From NCBI GenBank assembly GCA_003567575.1, contig PWZG01000461.1:1-5439 (forward strand): a stretch of DNA of 5,439 nucleotides, in the 5' to 3' direction. Of the stretch, positions 5,325 through 5,439 are shown piece after piece. The stretch comes from PVC group bacterium (lineage in GTDB: Bacteria; Verrucomicrobiota; Kiritimatiellia; CAIKKV01; PXCX01). The notes below the pieces were generated by a model, which worked only from the letters and a program-made list of their open reading frames with translations, was not told where the DNA came from and searched no databases. The position numbers and the translations under genes are program-made. Numbering within the stretch: the first letter of the stretch is position 1; each line of letters opens with the position of its first letter.

Positions 5325-5409
5325 CGTAATTCTGCCACTCTGCCTCCCTGTAACGCTGCCACTCTATTGATCGTGCATGAACGGTTTCAAGCAACCTTTG
5401 AGATGTCAT
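5305..5409 (-). CDS. Doubtful 34-aa ORF with an 8-residue repeat
   Basis: An ATG at 5407-5409 opens 34 codons ending in TAA at 5305-5307. The product begins MTSQRLLETV and ends in a charged tail with two similar octads, EWQRYREA and EWQNYERT, followed by TKR. The octads come from the 24-bp direct repeat below, in frame. There is no clear ribosome site, and an in-frame TAA lies two codons before the ATG. I recognise no family. It may be a chance frame across repetitive DNA, or a remnant of a longer gene lying beyond the right edge. The rest of 5213-5439 holds the tandem repeats and no other gene I can support. Confidence 0.2.
   Translation of the reverse strand: MTSQRLLETVHARSIEWQRYREAEWQNYERTTKR
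5326..5365. repeat. 24-bp-period direct repeat
   Basis: GTAATTCTGCCACTCT (5326-5341) and GTAACGCTGCCACTCT (5350-5365) match at 14 of 16 positions with a period of 24 bp. The array lies directly beside the CTTAG repeats but has a different unit. The period is a multiple of three, so on the minus strand it produces an octapeptide repeat in the doubtful small ORF. Confidence 0.7.
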
Positions 5410-5439
5410 CGGTTACAGCATGACCACTCGGTTTTCGGC

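Noticed and set aside
5361..5390. Sigma70-like promoter for the sulfatase (TTGAAA, 18 bp, TAGAGT on the minus strand)
   Set aside because: The -10 box is poor and the element lies inside the repetitive stretch about 150 bp upstream; not better than chance.
5413..5439. C-terminal end of an upstream minus-strand gene (eight codons then TAA)
   Set aside because: Eight codons at the window edge match nothing recognisable, and the other frames also stop within about 60 bp, so the true frame cannot be chosen.

Overview
The window is about 5.4 kb of bacterial chromosome of moderately high GC. It holds five recognisable protein genes in two divergent blocks around one well-structured intergenic region. 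A Gfo/Idh/MocA dehydrogenase under LacI-type operators and a CxAxR sulfatase fit a polysaccharide-degrading bacterium, for example the Kiritimatiellota/Lentisphaerota/Verrucomicrobia side of the PVC group. This taxonomic guess is inference only, because no marker gene is present.

Layout. On the minus strand at the left, a Gfo/Idh/MocA oxidoreductase (367-1524) is followed 4 nt later by surE (start at 362, cut by the window edge). Their promoter region (1525-1700) has a strong sigma70-like promoter, and two near-identical 33-bp tandem units downstream of the predicted start site each carry a LacI-family-like operator with the core AAACGTTT. On the plus strand, trmL (tRNA 2'-O-methyltransferase, 1928-2479) has its own sigma70-like promoter and a leader containing a perfect 15-bp hairpin. 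The same 15-bp element, TATGGCAAAACTTCA, lies about 17-18 bp upstream of the -35 box of both divergent promoters, so the two copies form an inverted repeat (1684-1797).

Converging on trmL from the right is a minus-strand pair: a sulfatase (3809-5212), then a NifS/IscS-type cysteine desulfurase (2500-3807 as the longest ORF) beginning 1 nt after the sulfatase stop. The first 50 or so codons of the desulfurase ORF do not look like the family and contain a stem-loop, so the true start may be near 3660. Upstream of the sulfatase (5213-5439) there is no clear gene. The stretch holds seven CTTAG-headed short tandem repeats, in part organised as a 26-bp dimer, and next to them a 24-bp direct repeat that would encode an 8-residue repeat in a doubtful 34-aa ORF.

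Functionally the genes are a mix: carbohydrate or polyol oxidation (oxidoreductase), nucleotide or stationary-phase housekeeping (SurE), tRNA wobble modification (TrmL), sulfur mobilisation (cysteine desulfurase) and sulfate-ester hydrolysis (sulfatase). I see no phage, transposase, CRISPR array or complete novel system. The most unusual material is regulatory and repetitive: the mirrored divergent promoter region and the repeats before the sulfatase.
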